A DNA stretch of 56,714 nt, taken from contig CAKSBP010000023.1 of NCBI GenBank assembly GCA_934438135.1, positions 1 to 56,714 of the forward strand, given 5' to 3'. Below are positions 24,459 to 37,800 of this stretch, one piece after another. Origin of the DNA: an uncultured Clostridium sp. GTDB taxonomy: Bacteria; Bacillota; Clostridia; Lachnospirales; Lachnospiraceae. The notes under the pieces were generated by a model. The model had not been told where the DNA came from and did not search any database. It saw nothing but the letters and a program-made list of their open reading frames with translations. Every line of letters begins with the position of its first letter. Positions within the stretch are counted from its first letter, which is position 1. The translations under genes were made by a program, and so were the position numbers.

Positions 24459-27400
24459 TCAAACTCCTTTCTGATTTAATTCATAAAATACGTTTAGTTC
24501 CTGAAACAATTCCTGCTGCTTTTCATACATTTTCTCCAGCCGTTCGCATACCGATTCCAGAAAACTCTGAGGATTTTCAGTTTTTTGGACCTGATTTAAT
24601 ATTTCATCACACTCTGCATCAAATCCATTACAGTAAGAAAGATATTTCTCAGGCAGTTTGGCATACTTTGATACATCCTGTAGAAAGTCACGCAGAAAGT
24701 AAAACGTATATTTCCAGGTTCCAAAAGAAGACTGAATAAATTTCAATAAATCATTCTGATACTCTATTTCTTTAACATATTGACGAATCATTATTGCGGC
24801 CTCTTTATAAATCCTCACTCCCGTATAAAACGTGAATTCATTTCCATTGGAATAAAAATCCATGCGTTGGTTCGAAAGATTCCTATCTACACAGCTTTTT
24901 AAAATTGTAAATGCAAGCTTTCGATTGTCCATCTCCTGCATCTCTTCATAATCTACTTCCGTCACCACATAAGGAAGATTTGATTTCTGGGCCGCCGTTC
25001 CATCCAGACATTTCATCTTTGGCAGTCCACCAAAACATTCCTTAAAATCATCCATTGAAATAACTCCAAAATAAGAAAAGGTTGTATCATAAATCAGACA
25101 ATTCTCTTTTGTCATATCTACCAGCAAAAAAGTATGTCCTCTTCCACTAGATTTATTAGAAACAGTAATGACATTTTCCTGTCGCCCTGCCAGCCGGTCT
25201 CTCCATTTTTTTTCTCCCATACGATAATCTTTCGTATAATTCAAATAATACGTCGTACCAGAAACCATTACCAGCCTGTCTTTTGACAGCTGTTCTTTCA
25301 AATAAGAATATCCTGTCTCAAAATCAGGAAATGATAGAATCTTTTCCTTCATTCCCAAACTTTTCAATAAGCGCTGTGCCTCCGGATTCATTTCTGTAGG
25401 AAGTGCCAGATAACGAAGCTGTTCCCGAATTCCCATGCCATTTACATGCCCAAAGGTAAGATAGCATTTTCCACCACAGGCAGACAGAAAACTTTTCTCT
25501 AGTTCCAAATGTTTTTCATATTTTAACTTTTCCTGAAGAACCCCTGCACGACAGCCATAATAGTACGGATAATCCGTTGTTTTCCGGAAGGATTGATTAT
25601 ACTTTCTATCTTTTTTTAAATCATAAATCTGTGTTTCTTGCTTACTATCTTCCAGTCTGCTCTGGTCCATAATAGCTTCAATTGTCCGGTAGGTTAAAAT
25701 ATCTTTTACCGACATCGGTATATTCAGCATATTGGTTCTAGTTAAAATTTTAACCGCCTTTAAGGAATCACCTCCCAGGTCAAAAAAATCATCCTGGATA
25801 CCGACAGATTTCACTCCAAGCACTTCTCCCCAGACTTTTGCAGCTTCTTCTTCCATAGTATTTCTAGGTTCTTTATATTCCTTTTGTTTAAATGCAATCT
25901 GGCCTATTAAATTCTTTTCATCTACTTTTCCATTTCTAGTTACCGGAATAAAATCCACGCGGAGAATATACGTTGGAATCATATAATATGGAAGTTTTTT
26001 TGCAAGATGCCTTCGAACTTCATTTGCTTTTATATCCGAACCCGTTACATAAAAGGCAGCAATATATTTACTTTTTTTCTCATTTTCTCCACATAAGACT
26101 GCTGCTGTGTCAACTCCTTCCAATTCCAACATCTCCCGCTGGATTTCTTCTGGTTCAATACGGAATCCACGGATTTTCACCTGATGATCCACTCTTCCAA
26201 GATACTCTATAATTCCATTTGGAAGCCACCTTCCCAAATCTCCCGTCCGGTACATCTGTTCTCCTTCTCGGAATGGATGTTTTACAAAATGTTCTTTGGT
26301 AAGCTCCCGCTGATTTAGATAACCTCTTCCAATTCCAGCTCCTGCAATGTAAATTTCACCAGCAAATCCTTCTGGCATTGGATTCTGATAGCGATCTAGA
26401 ATATAAACCTCCACATTGTATAAACTTCTTCCAATTGGAATTTTATCCATCTTTCCTGCCATTTCTCTATCTACATCAAACATAGCAGCTACGTCACAGC
26501 ACTCCGTTGGTCCATAAACATTGGTAATTCGTAATGCATTTTCAGAATCCGTTTGAAAAAAATTCTGTACTAATCCTACAGACAATGCTTCTCCTCCAAT
26601 CAGGAACTGCTTTACCGGAAAAGCCCCCTGATTTCTAGAAAGTGCATCCTGTAAAATACTTAAATGAGCTGGCGTTCCATCAGAAATTTCTATCTTATGC
26701 TTTCTATAATATGCTGCCAGCTTTTCTCCATTCATTCTCTCTTCTTCTGGGACGATAACCAATGTTTGCCCCGTCAGAAGTGCCGGAAAAATCTGTTTTA
26801 CGGATGCATCAAACACATATGGAGACAGCAGGGCTGTTCTAACCATCTTCTTATACCTTTTGTAAACTTTATCATAAAAATTGAAACTGAGATTAACCAC
26901 ATTTCGATTTTCTATCATAACCCCTTTGGGCTTTCCAGAGGTTCCAGAAGTATAAATAATATAAGCTAAGTCTTCCGGTTTCCCATAATTCAAAGATTCA
27001 ACAGCCTCCTTTTGTGTTGGAATCTTTTCTTTTATATTCAAAACAATTCCTTCAAAAAGGAATTCTTTCTTCTCTTCTTTCGTAATCCATTTATCATCTG
27101 TAATCAGAATCTTTGCCTGACTGTCCCGTAGCATATAATTCACACGCTCTATTGGATAATCTGGATCAATCGGCAGGTACGCTCCTCCTGCTTTTAATAC
27201 CGAAATAATCGCTGTTATCATTTCCAATGAACGTCCCACCTGCAATGCTACTACCGTACCTTTTCGGACTCCATATTCTCGCAGCAGCAATGCCACCTGG
27301 TCTGTCTTTTTCTTCAATTCACCATAAGAAACTCCTTCTTCTTTGTATACAACTGCCATCTGGTCTGGAGTTCTTTCCGCCTGCTTTTCAAAAAGTTCTG

Positions 27401-28790
27401 CAATTCCTTTGTCAGACGGATAGTCTTTGTATGTATGATTTTGTTCATAGACCAGCCTCTGATATTCTTCATCCGGCAGCATTTTAATATCTTTCAGCGA
27501 TACCTGTGGATTCTTACATACAGCCTGCAGAATTTCCAGCAGACACTGCTCCACCGTTTTCACCGTCTTTTCTTCATAAACCAGCGCATTATATTTTAAT
27601 TTCACCTGTATTGTTTCTCCTGGTATTACAATCAAGTTAAAATCATAATCAGTCTGCTCAAAAGACTCTACATCTCGAATCTGACCTTGCATTCCATCCT
27701 GCATATTTCCTCTTGCTGGATAATTTTCAAAAATATAAAGTGTCCGGATTAAATTCTGTTTGATTTCACTCTGCCCCTGAATCTGTGCCAAAGATATATA
27801 CTCATACTGAGAGGAGCGTTCCTGATTTTCCCGCATTTTCTCAAGGAGCCTGCAAAATGAAAGATTTCCTTCTGCTCTTATCCGTACTGGAACCGTATTG
27901 ATAAATAATCCTACCATTTTTTCAATCCCTTTGACCGGAACATTTCTGCCAGATACCACAGAACCGAATAAAACATCTTCCAAATTACAGCATCGCTCCA
28001 GCAGCACTGTCCATACTGCCTGAAATACATGATTTAACGTTACATTATAGTTTCTGCATAAATGATTCAGCTGTTCGGTTCTATCTTTTTCTAATATAAT
28101 CAGTAATTCTTTTTTTTCATAATCATTTATTACTTCTTTTGTAATCCGCGGGAAATCCGCTTCACTCTCGTATCCTTCCAGATACATTTTCCAGTATTGT
28201 CTGGCAAGTTCCAGATTTTGTTTTCCAAGCCAATTTACATAAGATGCATATGGATACACTGCTTCCTTTACCGGCTTTTTTCCTGCTTTAAATGCTTTGT
28301 AACAGCTGATTACATCTTTCATAACCATTCCAACACACCAGCCATCTAAAATCATGTGATGATGGCTCCAGACAACTTGATATTCCTTATCTTTCGTCTG
28401 AAACACAGAAATCCGCATTAATAAATCTTTCGACAGCTGAAATCCTTTTTCCCGATCCTTCTCTTTCCACGTCTCCAGAAATTCCTTCTGTTTCTGCTGA
28501 TTTTTTTCCGTTATATCTTCAAAATATACCCTAAGCTTTCTTTCTTCTAACACAACCTGTCTGGGTTCTTCCAGTTTCTCATACAAAAAAACCGTCCGAA
28601 ATACATCATACTTCTGAATCACCTGATTTACTGCCCGTTCCAAAAGTGAAACATCCAGTTCTCCTTCCAAAGAAAAAGAAAGCTGTTGAAAATATGCCTT
28701 TGACTCTTTTTGATACAGGGAATGAAAAAGCATTCCCTGCTGCATGGGAGTCAATGGATAAATATTTTGAATTTTTGCACCCTTTCCCAT
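24459..28790 (-). CDS. NRPS: C - A(Glu-like) - PCP - BtrH-like domain
   Basis: 1443 residues. A condensation domain (about 1-440) begins IYPLTPMQQGMLFHSL and has HHMILDGW, in the style of domains that accept a D-residue donor. The adenylation domain (about 455-965) has YTSGTSGKPKG near 615 and a hand-read pocket code DAKDLGVDVK, one swap from the glutamate code. The carrier domain has LGGDSLKAV with Ser near 1009. The last 370 residues are not a thioesterase: YYYGCRAGVL (Cys near 1080), VMVSGTTYYLNYTKDYR, GRGHTFLLVD (His near 1220) and CLIYDTTF match the papain-like BtrH_N fold. BtrH in butirosin synthesis moves an acyl chain from a carrier protein to an amine. This suggests release by transfer to an amine or by hydrolysis. 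Confidence 0.85.
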   Translation of the reverse strand: MGKGAKIQNIYPLTPMQQGMLFHSLYQKESKAYFQQLSFSLEGELDVSLLERAVNQVIQKYDVFRTVFLYEKLEEPRQVVLEERKLRVYFEDITEKNQQKQKEFLETWKEKDREKGFQLSKDLLMRISVFQTKDKEYQVVWSHHHMILDGWCVGMVMKDVISCYKAFKAGKKPVKEAVYPYASYVNWLGKQNLELARQYWKMYLEGYESEADFPRITKEVINDYEKKELLIILEKDRTEQLNHLCRNYNVTLNHVFQAVWTVLLERCCNLEDVLFGSVVSGRNVPVKGIEKMVGLFINTVPVRIRAEGNLSFCRLLEKMRENQERSSQYEYISLAQIQGQSEIKQNLIRTLYIFENYPARGNMQDGMQGQIRDVESFEQTDYDFNLIVIPGETIQVKLKYNALVYEEKTVKTVEQCLLEILQAVCKNPQVSLKDIKMLPDEEYQRLVYEQNHTYKDYPSDKGIAELFEKQAERTPDQMAVVYKEEGVSYGELKKKTDQVALLLREYGVRKGTVVALQVGRSLEMITAIISVLKAGGAYLPIDPDYPIERVNYMLRDSQAKILITDDKWITKEEKKEFLFEGIVLNIKEKIPTQKEAVESLNYGKPEDLAYIIYTSGTSGKPKGVMIENRNVVNLSFNFYDKVYKRYKKMVRTALLSPYVFDASVKQIFPALLTGQTLVIVPEEERMNGEKLAAYYRKHKIEISDGTPAHLSILQDALSRNQGAFPVKQFLIGGEALSVGLVQNFFQTDSENALRITNVYGPTECCDVAAMFDVDREMAGKMDKIPIGRSLYNVEVYILDRYQNPMPEGFAGEIYIAGAGIGRGYLNQRELTKEHFVKHPFREGEQMYRTGDLGRWLPNGIIEYLGRVDHQVKIRGFRIEPEEIQREMLELEGVDTAAVLCGENEKKSKYIAAFYVTGSDIKANEVRRHLAKKLPYYMIPTYILRVDFIPVTRNGKVDEKNLIGQIAFKQKEYKEPRNTMEEEAAKVWGEVLGVKSVGIQDDFFDLGGDSLKAVKILTRTNMLNIPMSVKDILTYRTIEAIMDQSRLEDSKQETQIYDLKKDRKYNQSFRKTTDYPYYYGCRAGVLQEKLKYEKHLELEKSFLSACGGKCYLTFGHVNGMGIREQLRYLALPTEMNPEAQRLLKSLGMKEKILSFPDFETGYSYLKEQLSKDRLVMVSGTTYYLNYTKDYRMGEKKWRDRLAGRQENVITVSNKSSGRGHTFLLVDMTKENCLIYDTTFSYFGVISMDDFKECFGGLPKMKCLDGTAAQKSNLPYVVTEVDYEEMQEMDNRKLAFTILKSCVDRNLSNQRMDFYSNGNEFTFYTGVRIYKEAAIMIRQYVKEIEYQNDLLKFIQSSFGTWKYTFYFLRDFLQDVSKYAKLPEKYLSYCNGFDAECDEILNQVQKTENPQSFLESVCERLEKMYEKQQELFQELNVFYELNQKGV

Positions 28791-28817
28791 AGCTAACTCC
28801 TTTCTTTTACATTCTTC

Positions 28818-31800
28818 CTATAACTCAATATCTCCTAACATTCCTGTTATATTTTCTAATTCTTCCAAAGTCAGACTTTCATCATCAAAATCACCTGGTG
28901 TAAATTCCTGTTCCTGCTTTTCTACGCAGCAGCTGATTACTTCTTTCAGTGCCTGCTGGTATAGTCCTGCCAGTTTTTCCATGGAGCTTTTACCATAATC
29001 CTTTTTGTGATAAATAATATTCATAACTAGTTGTCCACAAGAAATTCTTCCGATTATCGACAAAGTATACAGAAACTCGTTTTCACCACTAATATCTTCC
29101 CCTGTATCCAAATCTGCAAAAGAAAATAACTCTTCCTGACTTCCTTCCTCAAACTGTCCCAGGTAATTAAAACTAATTTCTGGTCTTTCCAAAAATACCT
29201 GCTGTTCTGGCTTTCCTTCTAAGGTAATATATTTTAAAATTAAATAACCAATTCCTTTATCTGGAATATGACGGATTTCCTCTTTTATCTCTTTAATCTG
29301 TCTCCCGGTATTCTCACAATCTGCCACAGAAAGCCATATTGGAAATCTTGTTGTAAACCATCCCACCGTTCTAGTCACATCTGATTCTTCTGAGACAGCT
29401 TCTCTTCCATGGCCTTCCAGGCTGACCAGTACACCATCTTCCATTCCCCACTGCTTCATAGCTTTCACAAATGCCGTTAGCAGTAAATCACTGGTTTCCG
29501 TATGATAAGCCTCATTTGCCTTCGTCAGCAGTTGATAGGTTTGTTCCTCCTCAAGTGAAAAACTCACAGCAGAACAGTCTTTCCTGTATTTTTTTTCTGA
29601 ATTTATTTTTTCTTTCGGTAGCTCCTTCTTTTTCAAAATTTGTTCTGTCCAGTATGGAATTTGTGATTTTAAGCCATCTGATTCCCCATAGGCATATATC
29701 ATCTCTGCCCACTGCCCATAAGAATCCGTTTTTTCTGGAAGCAGCGGCCGCTCTCCCTGCTCTATCTGATTATAAACGTTCTTAAAATCTTCTAATAAAA
29801 TCCTCCATGATACTCCGTCTACAATTAAATGATGTGCAATAAATACAAGATAATCTCCGTCTTTCTGATGAAATAATCCCAGCCAAATTAATGGTCCTCT
29901 CTCTATATCTAGTCCTGCTTTAAGTATACCTGCCTTTTCCTTTAACTCTGCTTTCCAGTTTTCTGCTTCTAGCCAGAAAACAGATAATTGAAATCCATTC
30001 ATTTTTTTATATGGAAGAATTTCTGCTGAAACCTTGTCTTCTTTTCGGCAAAATACCATACGTAGGGCAGCGTGATGTTCCATAAGTGCTTCCATCGCCT
30101 GAACGATAATGTTTTTATCCAATCCATTCTTTCGATAAACAGCCACAGACTGGTTATAATAATTTTCATTTTTATAATTTCTTGCAAAAAAGTCCCTTTG
30201 AATCGGTAAAAGCTTCATCGCACCGCTTACCATTTCCTGCTCATTCCTACTGCCAGCATACGTTACATATTGCGAAACTTCCCGAATTGTCTGATAACGA
30301 AGCAGATCCCGTACCAACAGCTTCCATTTCTGTTCCCGCAGTTTTGCACTAATTTGAATTGCTTTAATTGAATCACCACCCATCGCATAAAAGCTACTGT
30401 CTATTCCGACTTCTGACAAGCCTAATACTTCACACCAAGCCTTTGATAATATAATCTGTATGTCATTTTCCGGCGCAGACATCTCCAATTCCATTGTCAC
30501 TAAATCCGGTGTTGGTTTCGGAAGTTTCTCTCTATCCACTTTTCCGTTTTCCGTTATCGGCATTTGTTCCAAAAATATAAAATAAGAAGGAATCATATAT
30601 TCTGGAAGTTCTTTGGAAAGAGCGTTTCTAAGTTCTTGCCCACTCATTTTTTCCTGTAAAACCACATACGCACATAAATACTTCTCGCTTCCATCCTCAC
30701 ATCTGGCCAGCACAACTGCTTTTTTTACCTGAAGTATCTGTTCCAGCTGCTTTTCAATTTCAGACAGTTCCATTCGGAATCCTCTGACTTTGACCTGATA
30801 GTCCATCCTGTCAATATATTGAATACTTCCATCCTTGTTCCATTTTACATAGTCACCTGTCCGATACATCCGCTGTCCCTTGTGCCTTGGTTCCTCCAGA
30901 AATTTTTCTTTTGTAAGCTCTAATCTTCTAAGATATCCTCTTGCAACTCCTTCACCTGCAATATATAATTCTCCCACTACACCTTCTGGTACCAGTTTCT
31001 GATAGGCATCCAGCACATACAGTCTTACATTTGGAAGAGGTTTTCCTATTAAAATTTCCTGTTCCATATTATGTGCATCAATTCGATACATGGTGGCATC
31101 CACACAACACTCCGTCGGTCCATACACATTTACAATCTCTGGAAGCATTTTGTTTGAAAACGCCTGCATTTTATCATATAATCTCTTAACAAGCTGATTC
31201 CGCAATACCTCACCACCAATTAAAAATGTCGTTACTGGAATTTGTCCGAGTATCTCTCCCGGCAGTTCGGATAAAATTTCCAAATGAACTGGAGTTCCAT
31301 CCGAAACATCAATCTGATGTTTCTTATAAAACTGAACGAGCAGTTCACCGTCTCTCCTTGCTTCTTCTGGAATAATATGCAAAGTATGCCCCAATAATAA
31401 TGCTGCAAAAATCTGTTTCACCGATGCATCAAATACATACGGTGCAGCTAATGCAATATTTAAACTTCTATGATACTTTTTATAAATTTTATCATTTAGA
31501 GCATGCACCAGATTCACAACAGAATGCTGCTCCAGCATAACACCTTTTGGCTGCCCAGTCGTTCCAGATGTGTAAATGACATAAGCCAGGCTCTTCCTAT
31601 CTTGTTCTATTTGCAGTATATTTTCCTCATTCATTTGATAAATCAATTCTTCGTCCATGCAAATACACTCAGAAATCCCCCGAATCTTTGAATACAGTCT
31701 CTTTTCTGTCACAATTATCCTCGTCAGACTGTCCTCTACAAGAAAAGAGATTCTTTTCTGCGGATAATTTTCTGAAATAGGCAGATAGGCACCGCCGGCT

Positions 31801-34800
31801 TTTAAAATTCCAAAAATACCAACCATCATCCAGACCGAACGCTCCGTCAGAATTCCCACTATAGAACCTTTTTTCACACCACGCTCCACTAAAATTTCAG
31901 CAATACGGTCTGACTTTTTATCCAGCTCTGTGTAAGAAAGACTTTCTTCTCCTGCACAAACTGCGGTTCTTTCCGGTGTTTTGAATACCTGTTTCTGAAA
32001 CATGGAAAGAATAGTCTCCTCTTTGGGATAAGATACACTTGTATGATTCCATTGTACGGTCAGTTTATTGTATTCTGATTCGGACAAAACACTTATATCT
32101 TTGATTTTCTGTTCTGGATTTCGGACTATTTCTTCTAAAATACGAAGATAACTATCTTTCAGCCGTTGTACTGTCTCCCTCCGGAATAACTTCACTGCAT
32201 ATTTCAACTCAAATGAAAGAATTTCATGTTCTTCGTTTCCTACTAACAGAAGATCAAACTTAGAAACCTTATTCTCCAATTCATAAGAACGGAAAGTAAG
32301 TCCATCCATTAAAATGTCAGTGTCCTCGACATTTTCCAAAATAAACATCGTATCAAACAGTGCATTTCGTCCCATTTCATGATGAATTTCCCGTTTCTCT
32401 AATAATTCTTCCAATGGATAATCCGCACATTCTAATGCCTGAAAACAGCTCTCTTTTACTTCTTTATAATATTCCCGAATCGTTTTCTCTCCCGAAGGTC
32501 TGGTTCGAATGGCAAGAGTATTGATAAAAGAACCGATTAATTTTTGTAAATCTGCATGATGCCTCCCTGCTTCTGCCGTTCCTGCCACAATATCCTCCTG
32601 ACCAGAATACTTGGATAACAAAATACTGAATGCCCCAAACAAAAGCATAAACAGCGTCATTCCATCTTTTCCGGCCTGTTTTTTAAGCTTTTTGGTCAAT
32701 TCCCTGCCAAGTTCAAACTTCACACTGCTTCCTTCAAAGTTCTGAACTTTCGGCCGCTCATAGTCACATGGCAATTCCAACGCCGGCACTTCTTCTTTAA
32801 ACATCTGCATCCAAAATTGTTCCTGCTTTTTATAATTTTCAGAATTCTGCCACTTCCGCTGCCATACGGCATAATCCCTATACTGGATTTTTAATGGTTC
32901 TAATTTTTCTCCGCGATACAAATGATTCAGTTCATTAATAAAAATTCCGATAGAGACACCATCGAAGATAGTATGATGCATATCTAAAAACAGATAATGT
33001 TTCTTAATTCCAGCTTTCACAATTTTCACACGAACCAATGGCAGCCTCCCCAAATCAAACGGTTTTACAAATTCTTTCAATATCTGTTCCACTGACTCAT
33101 TGGATTCCTGGTATTCTATTTTTACTTCTGCCTGTTCATAAACTTTCTGTACCAGTTTCCCATTCGAAACTACAAGTACTGTCCGAAATATTTCATGACG
33201 ACGGAATATTTCTTTTAAGGCAGATTCTATTTTTTCTTTCTCCAGACTGCCTTTTATCTCATATACACAAGGCATATTGTAGGCTACGCTGTCTTTCTCA
33301 ATCTCACATAAGGCATACAATCGTTTTTGAGTGGAAGATACTGGATAATCGTCCTGTTTCGGCGACGCTTCTACTTCGTAAAATATTTCCTGATTCTTTG
33401 CATTAATGCACTTTGCCAATTCCCGAATTGTCGGCTTAGAAAATATCTCTTTCATTTCCACTACAACCTGAAATTCCTGACGTATTTTTGCAGCTAGTAC
33501 TGACGCTTTCAAGGAATGTCCGCCATACTCAAAAAAATTATCGTCGATTCCAGATTTTGAAACTCCTAGTACTTCATTCCACAGCTTTTCCAGTCTACAC
33601 TCCGTATCTGTCTCTGGCTTCACATAGGTATCACTTCTATTTTGTTTTGGTTCTGGATTTGGCAGTGCCTGCCTGTCCACCTTTCCATTTCTCGTGAGCG
33701 GAATTTCATCCAACCTTACAAAATAAGCAGGAATCATATATACTGGAAGCCTTGTACGAAGATACATCCGCAATTCATTTTCTGGAAATTCTGTTTTTGC
33801 TGCATAATATAAACAGACTGCTTTTTCTTCCCCTTCTGAAACCGCTGCAGCAGTACATCTTTCTATGCCTGGGAAATCTGCCATACGGCTTTCAATCTCC
33901 CCCAGTTCAATCCGGTAACCTCGTATTTTTATCTGGTCATCCATCCTCTCCTCAAACACAATGCTTCCATTCTCAAGAAATTTTCCTATGTCTCCTGTTT
34001 TATAGATACGTTCTTCCGGCTGAAATGGATTTTTCAAAAAACGTTCTCTGGTTAGTTGTTCCCGTTTTAAATATTCCCTTGCTAATCCAGCTCCTGCAAT
34101 ATAAATTTCTCCTGGCTGACCAATTGCTGTCGGTTTCTTTTTTTTGTCTAAAATATATACTTTTACATTATCAATTGGCTTTCCTATAGTTGGAGATTTT
34201 TGGAATTCTTCAAACTGTTCCCAGTTTATTCTTCCTGCAATGCAGCCAATGGTACACTCCGTTGGGCCATAGTGATTATAAATCTGTGCCTGCGGATATT
34301 TCTCATGATATGCCTTTACTACTTCTGTTTTAATCGGTTCTCCACCAAGCACAAGCAGGCGAAGAGATTTGCAGGCATCCGTCCTAGGAAAGTCATAAGC
34401 ATTGACCAGCATGTTTAACAGCGATGGAGTCGCTTTTATATAGGTAATCTGCTGTTCTTCTAAATAATGTAGGAGCTTTTCTGAATCCATATACTGGTCT
34501 TTGGAAACAATATGAAGTTCACCTCCTGAAAGCAGTATAGAAAATAAACTGGTATAACTTAAGTCAAATGCATATGAAGAAAGAAGAACCGTTTTATCCT
34601 GTTCTGTCAGTTCTACCTCTTTTGAAAACCAGGAAACATAATTTACTAGACTATGATGCTCTATCACAACACCCTTTGGTTTTCCTGTACTTCCCGATGT
34701 AAAAATTAGATATGCTGCATCTTTTCCAGAAGTATTTTCCAATTCTGTTTCTACACATTTTCCATAAGAATTTTCCTCATCCAAATCAATTATATTTCCG

Positions 34801-37800
34801 TTAAAATGAATTTTGCTTTTCTGGTTTTCCTGTGTCACACAAACACATGCACTACTTTCCTCTAACATATACTGAATTCTTTCTTCTGGATATTCGGTAT
34901 CAATCGGCATAAATGCACCGCCTGCCTTCATAACTGCCAGAATAGCAATCGGAATGTATACTGACCGTTCCAGTAAAAGTCCTACAAATTTATTTCTTTG
35001 GATACCACATTTTCGAAGTGTTTCTGCCAATTCATCCGCTTTTTGATTCAATTCTCTATAAGTAAGTGTCTTTTCCCCACAGACAACTGCTATGCGTTCT
35101 GGTGTTTTTTGCACTCTCTTAAAAAACAGCTTAGAATACGAATCTACTTCATAAAAAGGAACCTGCTTTCCCTGAAACCTTTTAAGAACTTTCTCCTTCT
35201 CTGAATCAAGAAGCATCTCTATGTCTTTAATCTGTTTTTGGGGCTCCTTTATAATCTCAGATATTATTTTCTTATAATACTCCGCAAACCGCTCTATCGT
35301 CTGCCTGCTAAAAAGTGCAGTACTATATTGTAAAAATCCAATAATACCATCATCTCGTTCCTGTACCCTTAACGTTAAATCCAGTTTCGTACCCTTTGCA
35401 TTGTAATCATAAATTCTATATTTCCGTTTTTTTAAAGAACCTTTGGGTATATCCATATTTTCCATAACAAACATCACGTCAAACAATGGATTTCTGCTGC
35501 TATCGCGTTTAATATGTAACTCTTCCAGCAGTTCCTCCAATGGATACTCACTGTTTTCTGATATATTGAGAAGCTTTTCCTTTACCCGTTGCAGATATTG
35601 TACATAGGATTCCTTTTCTTTTACCCGGCTCCGCACTGCAAGACTATTTACAAACATACCAACCGTTTCTTTAATCTCGTCATATTCTCTTCCAGAAGCC
35701 ACTGTTCCAATCACAATATCATCCTGCCCAGCATAACGGTAAAGCAGAATGGAAAAAGCACTAAACAGTATCATGTTCAAAGTCGTATTAGTCTTCTGAC
35801 AGAGCTGTTTCAACTTCTCTGTCATTGCCATTCCAATCCTAAAATGATAGGTATCTCCAGCAAACTGCTGTACAGCAGGACGCTTAAAGTCTGTCGGAAG
35901 ATTCAGAACAGGAGGTTTTTCTCTAAATTGCTGCAGCCAGTATTCTTTCTGTCTTTCTAATTTCTCTCTATCCTGTTTTTCTGCCTGCCAGACCGCATAA
36001 TCTTTATAATCCAGCTGCTGCTTCTTAGGCAGCATTTTTCCTTCATAAATTTCAATAAATTCTTTCATTAACACGCTAATGGAAATGCCATCCGAAATAA
36101 TGTGGTGGATATCCAAAATCAGATAATATTTCTGCTGTCCTGTTTTCACTACACATACTCGGTATAATGGTACTTTTTCCAAATCAAACGGAGTAACAAA
36201 CTGTTCAATCACCTGTTCAATTTGTTCTTCTTCTGCTTCCTTGTAACTAATATCTACAGCCGGTTCTTTCTGAATCTGCTGTACAACCATTCCTTCTTTC
36301 AAAGCAAAAGAAGTTCTTAGAGATTCATGTCGTTCTGCCAGCACTAGAAATGCTTTCCTTGCCTTGTATACACTGAACTCTCCTTCCACTGTAACTACTT
36401 GAGTAATGTGATAACTCACACTTTCTTTATCCATTTCATATAAAGCATACATTCTTTTCTGGGCAGAGGACAATGGATAGTACTCCCTTTGTCCTGCTGG
36501 TTTGATTTGTTCTATTTCCACCATCTGCATTCTAGAAATACATAATGCCAGATTTTCCACAGTCTGATACAAAAATAAATCTCGAAGTGTTATATCAACC
36601 CGAAATTCCTGTTTCAAACGGTTTACCAAAAATGTAGCTTTTAATGAGTCTCCACCTAATTCAAAGAAACTCTGATCTACACTAAAATTATCTATTTTCA
36701 GAACCGCACTCCATAACTTTGTTATCTTTTCCTCTAAAATATTTTTTGGTTTCTTTTTTTTGGCAGCAAAATGTAACTGTCCTATCTGTTTCATTTTTTC
36801 TATCATTTTGTCAAATATGCCATTCTGATACTGTTCCACCAGCTTAAATCTCTGAATTTTCCCGCTAGAAGTTTTAGGAAATTTTTTTATTGGAAGCACC
36901 TGACATACTTCCAGTCCCGTACAGTTACTAATATGTTTTTTCACCATTTCTGCTTTTTCAGAAAATACTTCTGCCGGTTCCTTGGACAGAATAAAAATTA
37001 AAATTTCTTCTTTCTGTTTTTTCTGATTCCATACACCACAGGCTGCTACTTCCTTTTTCTCAAAACCATCCATTTCTCTTACAAGCCGTTCCATATCATT
37101 CGGATAATAATTCTGTCCATTTACAAAAATAATATCCTTTTCTCTCCCAGTTATGAACAGTTTCCCATCTGATAGAAATCCAACATCACCCGTTCTAAGC
37201 CATCCATCTTTCGTAAAAGCATCCTGATTGGCCTTCTCATTGCAGTAATAACCTGTCGTTATATTTTTTCCCTTTAGCTGAATACTTCCAACGTATTCTT
37301 CTGACAGCACCTCTCCCTGAGCATTACAAATCCGTACATAACATCCATTATATGGACGCCCCACTTCAATTATCTGCATTACATTCTTTTGTTTCTTATC
37401 CACAGCATGCTTTATATGGCAGCCATACCGCACCGAATCTCTTTCCAGATAAAACGTTTTTAGTTCTTCCCCCAGAACTGGACTGGAAACAGCCACCGTT
37501 GACTCTGTGAGTCCATAACTTGGATAAATGGGATTGTTGACATTTCCATATCGTTGTAAAACCTTATAGAACTTCCTGCATATATGATTATCAATTGGTT
37601 CGCCTCCCATGGATACAATTCGAATCCGGCTTAAATCCCATCCATAATCTCTTTCATTCTCCAAGGCAGAAAGGAAATACTGAAAGCCAAAATTCGGAGA
37701 CAGAAGAGAAGTAACCTGGTATTCCGATGCTTTTTCCATCCAAAGACATGGATTTTTTATAAAAATATCTGTTGGCATAAGGTACTGATTTCCTTTTACA

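Noticed and set aside
24459..25600. A standard thioesterase or reductase domain at the NRPS end
   Set aside because: No GxSxG serine motif with following Asp/His and no NAD(P)H Rossmann motif (GxxGxxG) is visible; the Cys/His pattern fits a papain-like fold.
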